Positions 44,914 to 57,300 are shown, numbered from the stretch's first letter. The stretch is 64,000 nucleotides of DNA from Anaeramoeba ignava (GCA_028826165.1 JAPDFW010000135.1:1-64000); one strand, 5' to 3'. A program made the numbers and translations. Notes: generated by a model not told the origin, from the letters alone.

Positions 44914-47598
44914 TTAAAATAAAACTAAAAATAAAACCAAAAAAAACCAAGAAAATCTTAAAACAATTATTCCTCTGCTTACAACATGTTTTTCCAAAAC
45001 AATAATTTCAAAAACAGTTGAATTATAACTTCCCCAATAATCTTCATAAGCATGAATCTCAATAAAATAATTGCCTTGAGTAACTGGAATTCCTGAAAAT
45101 TCTCTTGTTTTATTATCAAAAGATAACCATTTTGGAAGGACTTGTTCATTTTGTAAAGAAGCATTATAATAAATCAAAGACATATTGGATAAAGAAAAAG
45201 TGTCATTTGGAAAAATAAAAGAGAAAATGGTAAAAGTTGAAGTTTCTTGTGCAAGAATGGAATTGCAAACAATAATATGATCCCGAATCTCAAGATGGAA
45301 AATCGTTGAAACTTCAAAAGAACAGGATAAATAATTCCCAATAATTTTGAAATTGGAAACTTGAATAACATCAGGAACTCCAAAAATTTCCCCAGTTTGT
45401 GAATTAATCGACATCCAAACTGGAACTGGATCTCCATTCTCCATTTCAATAGAATAACTCAATGAAGAATCACTTGAGTAATTGAAAGTATCCGATGGGA
45501 TTGTATAGTTAAAATATTCCATATATAGTCCACTTTGTTCAGGAATTGGTTTTGCAAATGTGAAGTTTTGTAGTGAATAAATTGTTAGTAAAATGTTAAA
45601 TGGATCCCATGTGTTTAAATTTCCTCTCCAAATTATTCCAAATGTGTTATTATCAAATTCTTTAATACTTGGATTCATATCAAAACATGATATACAAAAA
45701 TGTGGTGAAAATGAATTGGATATTTTTGTTATATTCTTGTCATATATTGTTAGTTGAATTATTGATCCTGATGTATTTAATGTCTCACTTGTTATTGTTG
45801 TTGCTAATATTATATTGTCTATATTGATTCTAGTTGTTGATGGTTCTGTTGCGTCTTGTTCAATTTCTGTTAATTTTACTTCTTTTCCAATTTTTGTTGT
45901 GTTTTCATCAATTATTTGTCCATAAATAGAAAACAAATTAGAAGTTGAATTATGTATTTGCCATAAAATGAGATATTTTTGATCCGGAATACTAAGTATA
46001 TCAATATTAGTTCTAGTATCTATTTCCTTTATTTGTTTATAATTTTTAGATTCTTTTGAATTTTTGAATTTATCAAATTCATCAAATTCATCAAATTCAT
46101 CAAATTCATCAAATTCATCAAATTCTTCAAATTCTTCAAATTCATCAAATTCATCAAATTCATCAAATTCATCAAAATCATCAAAATCATCAAATTCTTC
46201 TAAATCTTCTAAATCATCAAATTCATCAAATTCATAATCAAAATCTTCTAAATCTTGAAATTGCTTAAACTGTTTAAATTGTCTAAATTGTTTAAATTCA
46301 TCAAAATCTTCAAATTCTTCAAATTCATAATCAAAATCTTCAAATTCTTCAAATTCATAATCAAATTCTTCAAATTCATAATCAAAATCTTCAAATTCTT
46401 CAAATTCATAATCAAATTCTTCAAATTCTTCAAATTCTTCAAATTCATAATCTTTAAAATTTTCGAATTCTTGTAAATCTATATCTTCTATATCATCTAT
46501 ATCTTCAAATTCTTCAAAATTTTCTGATTGTTTAAATTGCTTAAATTTCTTAAACTCTTGATATTCTTTAAATTCTTGATATTTTTGAAATTCTTGAAAT
46601 TCTTGAAACTCTTCTAATTCTTTAAATTCTTTAAATTCTTTAAATTCTTGAAACTCTTCAAACTCTTCAATTTCTTGTAAATTTTCCAAATCTTTGAATT
46701 TTTTGAATTCTTCAAATTGTTCAAATTCTAGAAAATCTTGAAATTGTTTAAAAATTTCAAAATCTTCAACTTGGATAAATTCATTAAATTCATCAAATTC
46801 ATCAAATTCATTTTTGTTTACAACAAATACATCAGCAATTTTTGATCCATTATTATCAAAAAGTTGAGCATAAACATCAGATGTATTTTGCTCTAACAAA
46901 ATATTTTCCCAAACAACAATAAAATTTCCATCAGAAAAACCTTTTGCAACAGGTTTGACTTGATGAGATGTTGTGTTATAATTAATAAAAAATTCATCTC
47001 CAATTTTTGAACCATTCAAATCAAATAATTGGGCTAAAATTGCATATTCATTTCCTTCTTGAATTGTAACTTCCCAAACAACAACAAATTTTCCGTCATT
47101 TAAACTTGCAATTTGAGGGTTTTTCTGATTTTTGGAAAAATTTGAATTGGCAAAAAATTCTTCACCAATTTTTTCACCAACTGAATTTAAAACTTGGCAA
47201 TAAATTGCAAATTCAGAAAGATTTCCAGTTTGTGAAAAAGAATCCCAAACAACAACAAAATTCCCATTATTTAAATTTGCAATTTGAGGGTTTTTCTGAT
47301 TTTTGGAAATATTTGAATTGATTGTAAAAACATTTTTGAAAATTGATCCATTTGAATTGAAAATTTCTGCTAAAATTTTATATTGTGTCCATTCTTCATT
47401 GATACTTTCCCATACAATTAGAATTGTATTATTTGCTAAAATTGTGCTGACTGGAGTAAATGAAAGTTCATCATTAATATCATCAACAATAATAATCTGA
47501 CTTGATTTGCAAAAACCTTCTTCACAATTTGTTTTTAAAATGAGATTGCAAAAAATTAAGAAAAGAATTAAAATTAAAATTGAAAAGATTTTTAACAT
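44914..47598 (-). CDS. Secreted or membrane surface protein with bacterial-style repeats and CADG-like domains
   Basis: A single exon encodes 894 residues. Residues 1-25 form a signal peptide (hydrophobic core [15 protein letters not shown]). Four repeats of about 50 residues follow, each with a G(N/K)FVVVW core and a xYxQxxxxxGxKIG(D/E)EF tail, a pattern very common in secreted bacterial proteins. Residues about 263-525 are a Glu/Asp/Phe tract (EEFDEFDEF) built of 9-base units. The propeller-like pattern then resumes. Two dystroglycan/cadherin-like (CADG) segments near the end have VPVWMSINSQTGEIFGVP and LPKWLSFDNKTREFSGIP. Many Asn-X-Ser/Thr sites suggest N-glycosylation. A C-terminal hydrophobic stretch (IIVLRFSWFFLVLFLVLF) should anchor it in the membrane. 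Role is unknown; adhesion is a guess from the domains. Confidence 0.85.
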   Translation of the reverse strand: MLKIFSILILILFLIFCNLILKTNCEEGFCKSSQIIIVDDINDELSFTPVSTILANNTILIVWESINEEWTQYKILAEIFNSNGSIFKNVFTINSNISKNQKNPQIANLNNGNFVVVWDSFSQTGNLSEFAIYCQVLNSVGEKIGEEFFANSNFSKNQKNPQIASLNDGKFVVVWEVTIQEGNEYAILAQLFDLNGSKIGDEFFINYNTTSHQVKPVAKGFSDGNFIVVWENILLEQNTSDVYAQLFDNNGSKIADVFVVNKNEFDEFDEFNEFIQVEDFEIFKQFQDFLEFEQFEEFKKFKDLENLQEIEEFEEFQEFKEFKEFKELEEFQEFQEFQKYQEFKEYQEFKKFKQFKQSENFEEFEDIDDIEDIDLQEFENFKDYEFEEFEEFEEFDYEFEEFEDFDYEFEEFDYEFEEFEDFDYEFEEFEDFDEFKQFRQFKQFKQFQDLEDFDYEFDEFDDLEDLEEFDDFDDFDEFDEFDEFDEFEEFEEFDEFDEFDEFDEFDEFDKFKNSKESKNYKQIKEIDTRTNIDILSIPDQKYLILWQIHNSTSNLFSIYGQIIDENTTKIGKEVKLTEIEQDATEPSTTRINIDNIILATTITSETLNTSGSIIQLTIYDKNITKISNSFSPHFCISCFDMNPSIKEFDNNTFGIIWRGNLNTWDPFNILLTIYSLQNFTFAKPIPEQSGLYMEYFNYTIPSDTFNYSSDSSLSYSIEMENGDPVPVWMSINSQTGEIFGVPDVIQVSNFKIIGNYLSCSFEVSTIFHLEIRDHIIVCNSILAQETSTFTIFSFIFPNDTFSLSNMSLIYYNASLQNEQVLPKWLSFDNKTREFSGIPVTQGNYFIEIHAYEDYWGSYNSTVFEIIVLEKHVVSRGIIVLRFSWFFLVLFLVLF

Positions 47599-47875
47599 TA
47601 ATTAATTTTAGAAAGAAAAATGAAAGAAAAATGAAAAAAAGAAAATTAATTTTTAAATTAAATTTTTCTTATTGATCTAAAATAAAATAAAAAACTTAAT
47701 TAATTAATTAATTAACTAAACCAAAAAAAAAAATAAAAAAAATTTTAATTTAAATAATTTTTTTTTTAATTTTTTTTTTTTCATTTTTTTCTCATTCTCT
47801 TTTATTTTTGACATAAAAAACAAGAAAGCAAAAAAAAAAAAACAAAATTATTATTATTATTAAAATAATATTAAA
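47599..47875. promoter_or_regulatory. Divergent promoter between surface-protein gene and unknown membrane gene
   Basis: The minus strand has TTTTTTTCATTTTTCTTTCA within 40 bases of the leftward ATG. The plus strand has TTTTTTTTTCATTTTTTTCTC about 90 bases before the rightward ATG, followed by an A-rich leader. Confidence 0.5.
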
Positions 47876-50572
47876 ATGACTGATGTTTCACAAGAATTAA
47901 AACAAAGAAAAAAACAAGAAGATTCAAAAAAAGAAACAAAAGAAACAAAAGAAGTTCCAAAAACAACAAAAACAAAAACAAAAAGCAAAACTGAATCAAA
48001 AAAATCAAAAATTAATTTTCAATTCGAAATTAAAACACTTAAACGTTTAATCCCTCAATTTATAATTGATTTACTCAAAACCTTATTAATAATGATAATT
48101 TCATTTTACTTAAAACTGAAGCAAATTAATCCAATTTTAACAGTAAAAAAATAACTTAAAATTAAAAACAAAGAAAGAAAAAAATTTTGCTTTTTTTTTT
48201 CTTTATTCTTTTTTTATTTAATTTTTATTATTATTATTATTATTCTTTTTATTATTATTAGAAAATTTTATCATTTTTCGAAAGCATTTGTTCTTTAATT
48301 TTGGGATTAACTCTTCCAATTATTTTTATAATTGATGATTTTGTTTATGATAAATTTTTTTCCACACTTAAAGATATTTACGGAAATCTAAAGAAAAAAT
48401 TTCCCGAATCAGAATTTGGATTTGTTTATTCGATTCCCAAAAATTTAAAAGCCGATCAAAAGGAAGAAACATTATCACAATTAACAAATCAAATTTTTGA
48501 GAATTGTTCTGATTATGTGACCAAATATCATCCAAAAATCAAGAAAAACGCTCCAAAAGATGAAGACCATCAAAAGGTGTTTGAACCAACTGAGAAGTTC
48601 CAAGATAATCTTAAATTGGCCAAAGAGAAAATGCTTTTTGATCTTCGTGTTTTGATGTCTGAACATTTTGGTAAAATTAGTAAAATTGAAAAAGAAGATA
48701 TTCCAAAAGTTGAAGTTCAACAGTTAATTAAAGTTGTCGATAATGATTTGGATAATAATCATACTGCTGTTGTTGATAATCTTGGCAGTTCAATCGAGGA
48801 GATTTATTATGTAAATTTTATAAATAATTTTATAAATAATTTAATCAATAATTTTATAAATAATTTTATAATTAATTTTATAAATAATTTTATATTTAAT
48901 TTTATATTTAATTTTATATTTAATTTTATAAATAATTTTATATTTAATTTTATAAATAATTTTATAAATAATTTTATATTTAATTTTATAAATAATTTTA
49001 TAAATAATTTTATATATAATTTTATAAATAATTTTATAAATAATTTTATAAATAATTTTATAAATAATTTTATAAATAATTTTATATTTAATTTAATAAA
49101 TAATTTTATAAATAATTTTATAAATAATTTTATAAATAATTTTATAAATAATTTTATAAATAATTTTTTATAAATAATTTTATAAATAATTTTTATAAAT
49201 AATTTTTTATATTTAATTTTATATTTAATTTTATAAATAATTTTTATAAAAATAATTTTTATATTTAATTTTATAAATAGTTTTATTAATAATTTTTATA
49301 AATAATTTTATAAATAATTTTATTAATAATTTTATAAATAATTTTATAAATAATTTTATAAATAATTTTATAAATAATTTTATATTTAATTTTATATTTA
49401 AATTTATTAATAAATTTATAAATAATTTTATAAATAATTTTATAAATAATTTTATAAATAAATTTATATATAATTTTATTAATAATTTTATTAATAATTT
49501 TATAAATAATTTTATAAATAATTTTATATTTAATTTAATAATTAATTTAATAAATAATTTTATATTTAATTTTATAAATAATTTTATAAATAATTTTATT
49601 AATAATTTTTTAATTAATTTTATATATAATTTTATAAATAATTTTATATTTAATTTTATATTTAATTTTATATTTAATTTTTTTTAGAGTTTCGAAGAAG
49701 AAGATGCAAAAGAACAACAACAATTAGCTTTTCCTTTGAAAAGAAAATCACATCCTGCATGGGTTTTCATAAGAGATATCTACACTTTACTTAAAAGTCT
49801 ATTATATTTCCCAATTTTTTACATTGAAAATTCCAAAAAACCAGCAACTAATATACCCAAAAAAATCATTGCATCTTTAAAACGAATTCTCAACAAAGTA
49901 TTTTCAATCATTCTTCTTGAATTCATGAAGGCAAAACCATCTAAAAGCTATTCCAAACTTCTGGGACAAGGATTTCTTTTTTATAAAAATTTAAACGCAA
50001 ACATTTTGAAACAAATTTCCAAATCAAATGAAGAAATGAAGAAAAATTTAGAACAAGTTGAAAAATCAGTTCAAACTAAAATTAATTCTGCTTTGAAATC
50101 AAACAAAAAAGAAGAATTAACTGATGCTTTACAACAATTACTTGAGATGCAAATGATTGTTAATTCATATTCTAAAGCAATCTTTGATTTCCTTGTTAGA
50201 ACAGACAATACAATGAATTCAGTAACAAATTTCCTTTTCCATCAGTTAAAATGCAAAGATCATCAAGAAATCACTCAAGCTTTTAAAGACACACAGTTTC
50301 AAATTGTTCGTAATTTCGCAAGTGAATCTTTCCATTTGATTTATTGTTCTCAACTTTCCGTTTTTGTTGCTTTGGATAAATTTTCTACTCAAATTTTAAA
50401 GAGTGAAAATGTTAAAGAAAAAGATTTGGAAAAAGTTTTTAATTTAAAGGAAATTATTACAAGAACTGATGAAACAACCAAAGGCAATTTGGATCTTAAT
50501 GATAATAACAATGATAATGATGAAAGCAATAAAAGTGATGATAATGATGAAAGTGATAGTGATGATAATTAA
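47876..50572 (+). CDS. Three-exon protein with hydrophobic hairpin, family unknown
   Basis: Exons 47876-48142, 48262-48810 and 49688-50572 join in phase 0 and give about 566 residues. The first 45 residues are Lys/Glu/Thr-rich. Residues about 60-110 are strongly hydrophobic in two blocks (IIDLLKTLLIMIISFYL and SLILGLTLPIIFIIDDF) split by the first intron, suggesting a membrane hairpin or two close membrane spans. A long helical cytosolic part follows, including RKSHPAWVFIRDIYTLLKSL and a coiled-coil NEEMKKNLEQVEKSVQ. The end is acidic (DNDESNKSDDNDESDSDD). A basic head plus hydrophobic hairpin plus amphipathic helices is the plan of lipid-droplet coat or ER-shaping proteins, but no signature of a named family is seen. 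Confidence 0.8.
48811..49687 (+). repeat. Intron 2 array of AATTTTATAAAT units
   Basis: This 877-base intron runs from GTAAAT to TTTTAG and is almost entirely TAATTTTATAAA and TAATTTTATATT 12-base units. The first 360 bases stay open in frame as Asn-Phe-Ile-Asn, so the intron could be mistaken for coding sequence. Confidence 0.93.
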
Positions 50573-51379
50573 ACTTAAATTCTTTTTTTCAATTCTTTCA
50601 ACTTTTTTCAACTTTTTTCAACTTTCTTTTTTTTTCAATCTTTCTTTCTTTTTTTGATTCTTCAAACTAAAACTTTCATTCCACTTTCCTTTTATTTTTA
50701 GTTTTAATTTTTTAATTTATTTTAATTTTTGAAAGGGAGAAAAAAAAATTGGAAAAACAAAATTTTAATTACAAGCTGTAAAGGAGAAAAAAAAAATTTT
50801 TTTTCTTTTTTTTTTGCTTTATTATTTTAAAATTAAAATTAAATTAAAATTAAATTTAAATTTAAATTGCCAATTTTAATTATAAAAAAGAATTTATTTA
50901 AATTAATAAAGGGTTAAATTTAAAATTCCAAAAAATTAATTAAGATTTAAAATTTTTAATTTTACTTTTTAGGATACTCTCCTTTAAATAAATAAAAATA
51001 AATAAAAATAAATAAAAATAAATAAAAATCCAAATAAGAATAAAATTTTTGTTTTAATTCTTCAATTTAAATTAAATTAAAATAAATTAAAATAAATTAT
51101 AAAAAATAAAATAAAAAACTTCTTGATCAAAAATGATCTTTTATTTCTATGATCTTTTAAAAACAAAATCAAACACAGAAAACGAAGTTAAAACAAAAAT
51201 TATTTAATTTGAAACTTTATTAAACTTTTTTTTTTAATTAAATAAATAAATCTATTAAAAAAAAACAAAAAAACAAAAAAAACAAAAAATCATTTTTTAT
51301 TTACTTTTTATTTACTTTTTATTTACTTTTTATTTACTTTTTATTTACAATTAAACAATTAAAAAAGCAAACAAACAAG
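50573..51379. other. AT-rich spacer before the GATA gene
   Basis: It holds T- and C-bearing 3' sequence after the preceding stop, AAATAAATAAAA repeats at about 50983-51030, two short GATCTTTTA/TGATCTTTT islands near 51130-51160 and five copies of TTTATTTACTTT at 51296-51350 directly upstream of the GATA start. No gene is seen. Confidence 0.7.
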
Positions 51380-52908
51380 ATGAAAAATTTTGATCGATTT
51401 TGTTCGAATTGTCAAACAACAGAAACACCTATTTGGAGAACAGGACCTCCACCAGAATATAAGTACCTTTGTAATGCATGCGGTTGTTATTTCAAAACAC
51501 ATTCAAAACATAGACCAGTTCTTTATGGAGCTGAAACTAATTTAAGATTCAAAGAAGGAAGAGAACGGAATTTAAAAAGAAAAGTAATTGAAGAAGAGCA
51601 AAAAATCAAACAAGAAGATCTTATTTATTATTTAAAAGAAAAAGAAGAAGAAAATCAAACTGAAAATCAAACGGAAAAACAAACGGAAAAACAAATTGAA
51701 AAACAAACGGAAAAACAAACGGAAAAACAAACGGAAAAACAAACAGAAAATCAATTAAATCCAAAATCCCAAAATTTTCAAAAAAATGTTCATTCAGTCC
51801 AAATCCTTAAAAAACAAAAAACAAAAAAATCTCCTTATTTTCCTCCTTCTCATCCTGTTATGAATAGTATAGATAGTGACATTGATAATAATGCTTGTAA
51901 AAGTCACTTGGGCAAAATTGATTCTGACTTAGATTTCTTGTCAAATTCTTTGCAAACTAAATTTATTCAATTTCAAAATGAAAAATTTGAAAAAAAAGAA
52001 GAAGAGATCGTAAAATCAAATGAAAGTTCTATAAAAGAAGCAGATTTACAAATGATTCAAGCGAATCAAAAAGAAAATCAAATCCAAGAAGAAAATCAAA
52101 GTCAAAATCAAATTCAAAAAGAAAATCAATTTCAAAAAGAAAATCAAATTCAATTTCAAGATCAAAATCAATTTCAAGATCAAAATCAATTTCAAAAAGA
52201 AAATCAAAGTCAAAATCAATTTCAAAAAGAAAATCAAAATCAAAACCAAATCCAAGAAGAAAGCCAAAGTCAAAATCAATTTATAATTGATCAAAACTTG
52301 ACTTTAGCTGCTATGAATTTCCAAAAAAAAATCTCTTTTATTAAAAATCGAAAATTATCAAATCAAAATCAAACTCATCAACAATCTATAAATCAAAACA
52401 GGAATCAAAATAATCAATTAAATATAGAAAAAGAAGATAATGATGAAAAGTTATTTGAATTGGGGGTCAAATATTTAATGTCGCTTAAGTCAAGCAAAAC
52501 CAATCAAGTAAATAATATTATTAAATTTCAATTTATTTTTTTATTTAAAATTTTTCAATTAAATCTATTTTATATTTTTTATTTAATTTTTTTGATCAAA
52601 TTTTCAAAAAAAAATAATTACAGAAAAAAAATTTAGATAAAACAATTCCATTTCAAACAAAAAATACAATTTCAAATACAATTTCAAATACAAATAATTT
52701 TGCCTGTCCAACTTTTTATTCTCCATTTAATTCACAATCTTTTAATTTTTCATCTAATTCTTTTTTTAATCCTTATCAATTTGTAAATCAACAACAAAAT
52801 CAATTTTTTTCAAACGTTTTTTTTCAAAATCCTTATCAAAATCCTTATCAATATTATTATAATATTCCTTATCCCCAAACAAATAGCAAAAACTTTAAAA
52901 AATTATAA
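51380..52908 (+). CDS. GATA-type zinc-finger transcription factor
   Basis: Exons 51380-52507 and 52624-52908 join in phase 0 and encode about 470 residues. A single class IV finger sits at the extreme N terminus: CSNC, 19 residues, CNAC (residues about 8-34), with the diagnostic TPIWRTGP and a basic tail YFKTHSKHRP for DNA binding to GATA sites. The rest is low-complexity: Glu-Asn-Gln-Thr, then Asn-Gln-Phe-Gln-Lys repeats, and an end rich in Asn, Pro, Tyr and Phe (PYQNPYQYYY) that could serve as an activation region. The intron is short (116 bases) and T-rich. Confidence 0.93.
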
Positions 52909-53167
52909 AGCAAAATGTTTACAATGAAAAATCTTTTTTTTTTTTTTTCTTTTTTTTTTTTGATCAAATTTTTGTTTTAAAACTAATAAAATAAATTCAA
53001 AATCAATAACAAAAACAAAAGCAAAAACATAAATGAAAATTTTTTTTAAAATCTTTTTTTGTTTAATCTTATTAAATTTTTCATTAATTAATAAATTTTT
53101 CTCCTTTTTAATTTTTTTTTTCTTCATTTTTTTTTTTCATTTTTTTCTTTTTTTATTAAAAAAAATT

Positions 53168-54130
53168 ATGTCTAAAAATAAAATTAAAATTCAAGTTGGA
53201 GATAAATTTAAACTTATTGAATTTGATAGAAATCAATCATTTCAACAATTAATTCAAGCAATTTCTAATCAAACTAATATGAAAAATATTCGATTTTTAC
53301 AATATATTGATGACGAAAAAGATTGGATTCATATGACAAGTGATATTGAATTAAAAGAAGCATTTGATTCATTTGGAGGAGAATATTTAACAATTAGTAA
53401 AAATTCCGATTAGAAATATAATATTAAATTCAAATATAATTTTAATATTAATTTTAATTTTAATTTTAATATTAATTTTAATTTTAATTTTAATTTTATA
53501 AATGAATTTTAATTTTAATTTTTAATTAAATTTAATTTTAATTCTAATTTTAATTTTAATTTTAATTTTAATTTAATTTTAATTTTAAATTTAATTTTAA
53601 TTTTAATTTTAATTTTAATATGAATTTTAATTTTATAAATGAATTTTAATTTTATAAATGAATTTTAATTTTATAAATGAATTTTAATTTTATAAATGAA
53701 TTTTAATTTTATAAATGAATTTTAATTAATTTCGGAAAAAAAAATGAAAAAAGAATTTCAAGGAGAATTAGCAGAAAAAATTCAAGAACAACCCAAATCA
53801 ACAGAAGAAATATCAATTACAATTATTCCAATTAATGAAGATTCTAAACTTGAATTAAAAAGAGGACAACAAAAACAATTTCGTTGGTTAATTTCAAATC
53901 AAGGAACAGAAAATATTGAAGGAGATGTTGCATTTACATTTGTTGGTGGAGATAAACTATCAAAACAAGAACAAATTCATGTTGAAAAATTATCTCCAAA
54001 AGAACCTATTGAAATTTCAGTTAATGTTGAAGCTCCTCAAAAAACTGGAAGATTTATTAGTTTTTGGAGAATTAAAATTGCTGGAGAATCTTATGGAAAT
54101 AAAGGTTGGATTGATTTGACTGTTAAATAA
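53168..54130 (+). CDS. PB1-FW protein, minimal NBR1-like
   Basis: Exon 1 (53168-53396) encodes a PB1 domain of about 76 residues, with the IKIQVGDKFKLIEF start and the acidic loop IDDEKDWIHMTSDIELKEA (OPCA type). Exon 2 (53763-54130) encodes an FW/NBR1-type domain: QFRWLISNQGTENIEGD, VGGDKLSKQ, LSPKEPIEISVNVEAP and GRFISFWRIKIAG. The intron (53397-53762) joins phase 1 to phase 2, giving 198 residues. NBR1 proteins oligomerise by PB1 and deliver cargo to autophagy; the FW domain is the defining part. ZZ, UBA and a clear LIR are absent. The alternative is two genes, since an ATG occurs at 53744 just before the acceptor. The in-frame splice favours one. Confidence 0.82.
53397..53762 (+). repeat. 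Intron of the PB1-FW gene, TTTTAA and TTTTATAAATGAAT repeats
   Basis: The intron combines (TTTTAA)n with six tandem 19-base units containing TTTTATAAATGAATTTTAA at about 53625-53725. Confidence 0.85.
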
Positions 54131-54269
54131 ATAATCAAAATAATTCGAAAAAATTGATTTTTTTTTTAATGGAACAAAAATGGAATTTTCTTTTTTAAAA
54201 ATTAATTAAATTAAAAAAAGAAGAAAAATTATTTTTTTTCTCCTTTTTATTTTATTTTTTTTTTCGTAT

Positions 54270-54325
54270 TTTCAATTTTTTTTTCATTTTTTTTTTTCAT
54301 TTTTTTTCTTTTTCATAAATTAAAA
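54270..54325 (+). promoter_or_regulatory. CCT5: CCT5 promoter-like T-rich tract
   Basis: Two TTTTTTTCATTTTTTTT elements end about 20 bases before the ATG, followed by a short A-rich leader. The arrangement is the same at gcvPA, Sam50 and the second CCT gene. Confidence 0.5.
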
Positions 54326-57300
54326 ATGAATATTGCATTTGATGAATATGGAAGACCTTTTATCATTATGAGAGAACAAGATATGAAGGAAAGATTAACA
54401 GGACCAGAAGCAAGAAAAGCTAATATTTTAATTGCAGTTTCTTTAATGAATATTTTGAAAACTTCACTTGGTCCAAAAGGAATGGATAAAATTTTAGTCA
54501 GTCCTGATGGTGAAATTACTGTTACAAATGATGGTGCAACTATTTTAGATAATGTATATTTTATTTTTATTATTAAAAAAAATTTTTTTTCATTTTTTTT
54601 TTAATAACAAATTTATTTACATGACATTTTTAATTTATAATTTTTCAATTATTTTAATTATTTTAATTATTTCAATTATAATTTTAAATATAATTTTAAT
54701 TTTAATTTAATTTATTATTTTAATTATTTTAATTATTTTAATTTTAATTTATAAATTTAATTTTAATTTTAATTTTAATTATAATTATAATTTTAATTAT
54801 AATTTTAATTTTAATTTTAATTTATAATTTTAATTTTGATTTTAATTTTAATTTTAATTTTAATTTTAATTTTAATTTTTAATTTTAATTTTAATTTTAA
54901 TTTTAATTTTAATTTTAATTTTAATTTTAATTTTAATTTTATATTTTAATTTTAATTTTTAATTTTAATTTCAATTATTTCAATTATTTTAATTTTAATT
55001 TTAATTTTAATTTATAAATTTAATTTGAATTTTAATATTAATTTTAATTTTAATTTTAAATATTTTAATTTTAATTTTAATTTTAATTTTAATTTTAATT
55101 TTAATTTTAATTTTAATTTTAATTTTAATTTTAATTTTAATTATTTCAATTTTAATTTTAATTTTAATTTTAATTTTAATTTTAATTTTAATTTTAATTT
55201 TAATTTTAATTTTAATTTTAATTATAATTATAATTTTATATTTAATTTTATATTTTAAAAAAAAGATGGATATCACAAATGAAATTGAAAAATTATTAGT
55301 TGAATTATCAAAAGGACAAGATGATGAAATTGGAGATGGAACAACAAGCGTTGTTGTTTTTGCAGGTGCTCTTTTAGAACAAGCTCAAAAACTTTTAGAT
55401 AAAGGAATTCATCCAATTAGAATTGCTGATGGCTATGAACATGCTTGTAAAATAGCTGTTGAACATTTAAAGAAAATTAGTTCTGAAATCACTTTCGATA
55501 GAGAAAATTATGAAACTTTAATAACAGCTGCAATGACTTCAGTTTCATCAAAAGTGTAAATATTTATTTAAATTATAAAAATATATTTATTTAAATTATA
55601 AAAATATATATTTAAATTATAAAAATATTTATTTAAATTATAAAAATATTTATTTAAATTATAAAAATATTTATTTAAATTATAAAAATATATTTATTTA
55701 AATTATAAAAATATTTATTTAAATTATAAAATATTTAGTGTAAATGAATTTCAAAGACAACTTTCAGAAATAGCAGTTAAAGCAGTCTTAACTGTTGCAG
55801 ATTTAGAAAGAAAAGATGTAAGAATTGATTTAATTCAAGTTCAAGGAAAAACAGGAGGTTCTTTAAAAGATACTCAATTAATAGATGGAATTGTTATTGA
55901 TAAAGTAAAAATTTAATTAAAATTAAAATTAAAATTAAAATTAAAATTAATAATTAAAAATAAAATTATAATAAAATCAAAATTAAAATTAAAAATAAAA
56001 TTCAAATAAAAATTAAAATTAAAAATAAAAATTAAAATTAAAATTAAAATTAAAATTAATAATTAAAATTAAAATAAATAAAAATTAAAATTCAAATTCA
56101 AAAAATCTTTCTTGTTTTAAAAGGAAATGAGTCATCCTCAAATGCAAAAAGAAGTTAGTGATGCCAAAATTGCAATTTTATCATGCCCATTTGAACCACC
56201 TAAACCAAAAACAGGATATAAATTGAATATTGATAGTGTTGAAAAATACAAAAAACTTCAAGAATTAGAACAAAAATATTTTCATGATATGGTAAAATTA
56301 GTAAAAGATAGCGGAGCAAATTTAGTTTTATGTCAATGGGGTTTTGATGATGAAGCAAACCATTTACTTTACCAAAACGAGTTACCGTCTGTTAGATGGG
56401 TTGGAGGTGTTGAAATGGAATTGATTGCTTTGGCAACTGGTGGAAGAATTGTTCCACGTTTTTCAGAATTAAATGAAAAAAAATTGGGACTTGCTGGTCA
56501 TGTTAAGGAAATTCCTTTGGGAACTACAAATGATAATATCATCGTTTTGGAGAAATGTTCACAAAAGAAAGCTGTTTGTATTTTTGTTAGAGGTGGTAAT
56601 AAAATGGTTGTTGATGAAGCAAAAAGATCTCTTCATGATGCTATTTGTGTTACTAGAAATTTGATTCGTGATAATAAAATTGTTTATGGTGGTGGTGCTC
56701 CTGAAATTAGTTGTTCTTTAGCTGTTTCTAAAGCTGCAGATGAAGTAATTAAAATTAAAATTAAAATTAAAATTATAATTAAATCAAAATTAAAATTAAA
56801 ATTAAAATTAAAAATAAAATTAAAAATAAAATTAAAATTAAAATTAAAATTAAAATTATTAAAATTAATATTAAAATTAAAATTAAAATTAAAATTAAAA
56901 TTAAAATTAAAATTAAAATTAAAATTAAAATTAAAATTAAAATTAAAATTAAAATTAAAATTAAAATTAATATTAAAATTAAAATTAAAATTAAAATTAA
57001 AATTAAAATTAAAATTAATATTAAATTAAAATTAAAATTAAAATTAAAATTAAAATTAAAATTAAAAATTAAAATTAAAATTAAAATTAAAATTAAAATT
57101 AAAATTAAAATTAAAATTAAAATTAAAATTAAAATTAAAATTAAAATTAAAATTAGAATTATATTTAAAATTAAAATTAAAATTATATTCAAAAATTAAA
57201 ATTAAAATTAAAATTAAAATTAAAATTAAAATTAAAATTATTAAAATTAAAATTAAAATTAAAATTAAAAATCAAAATTAATATTAATATTAAAATTAAA

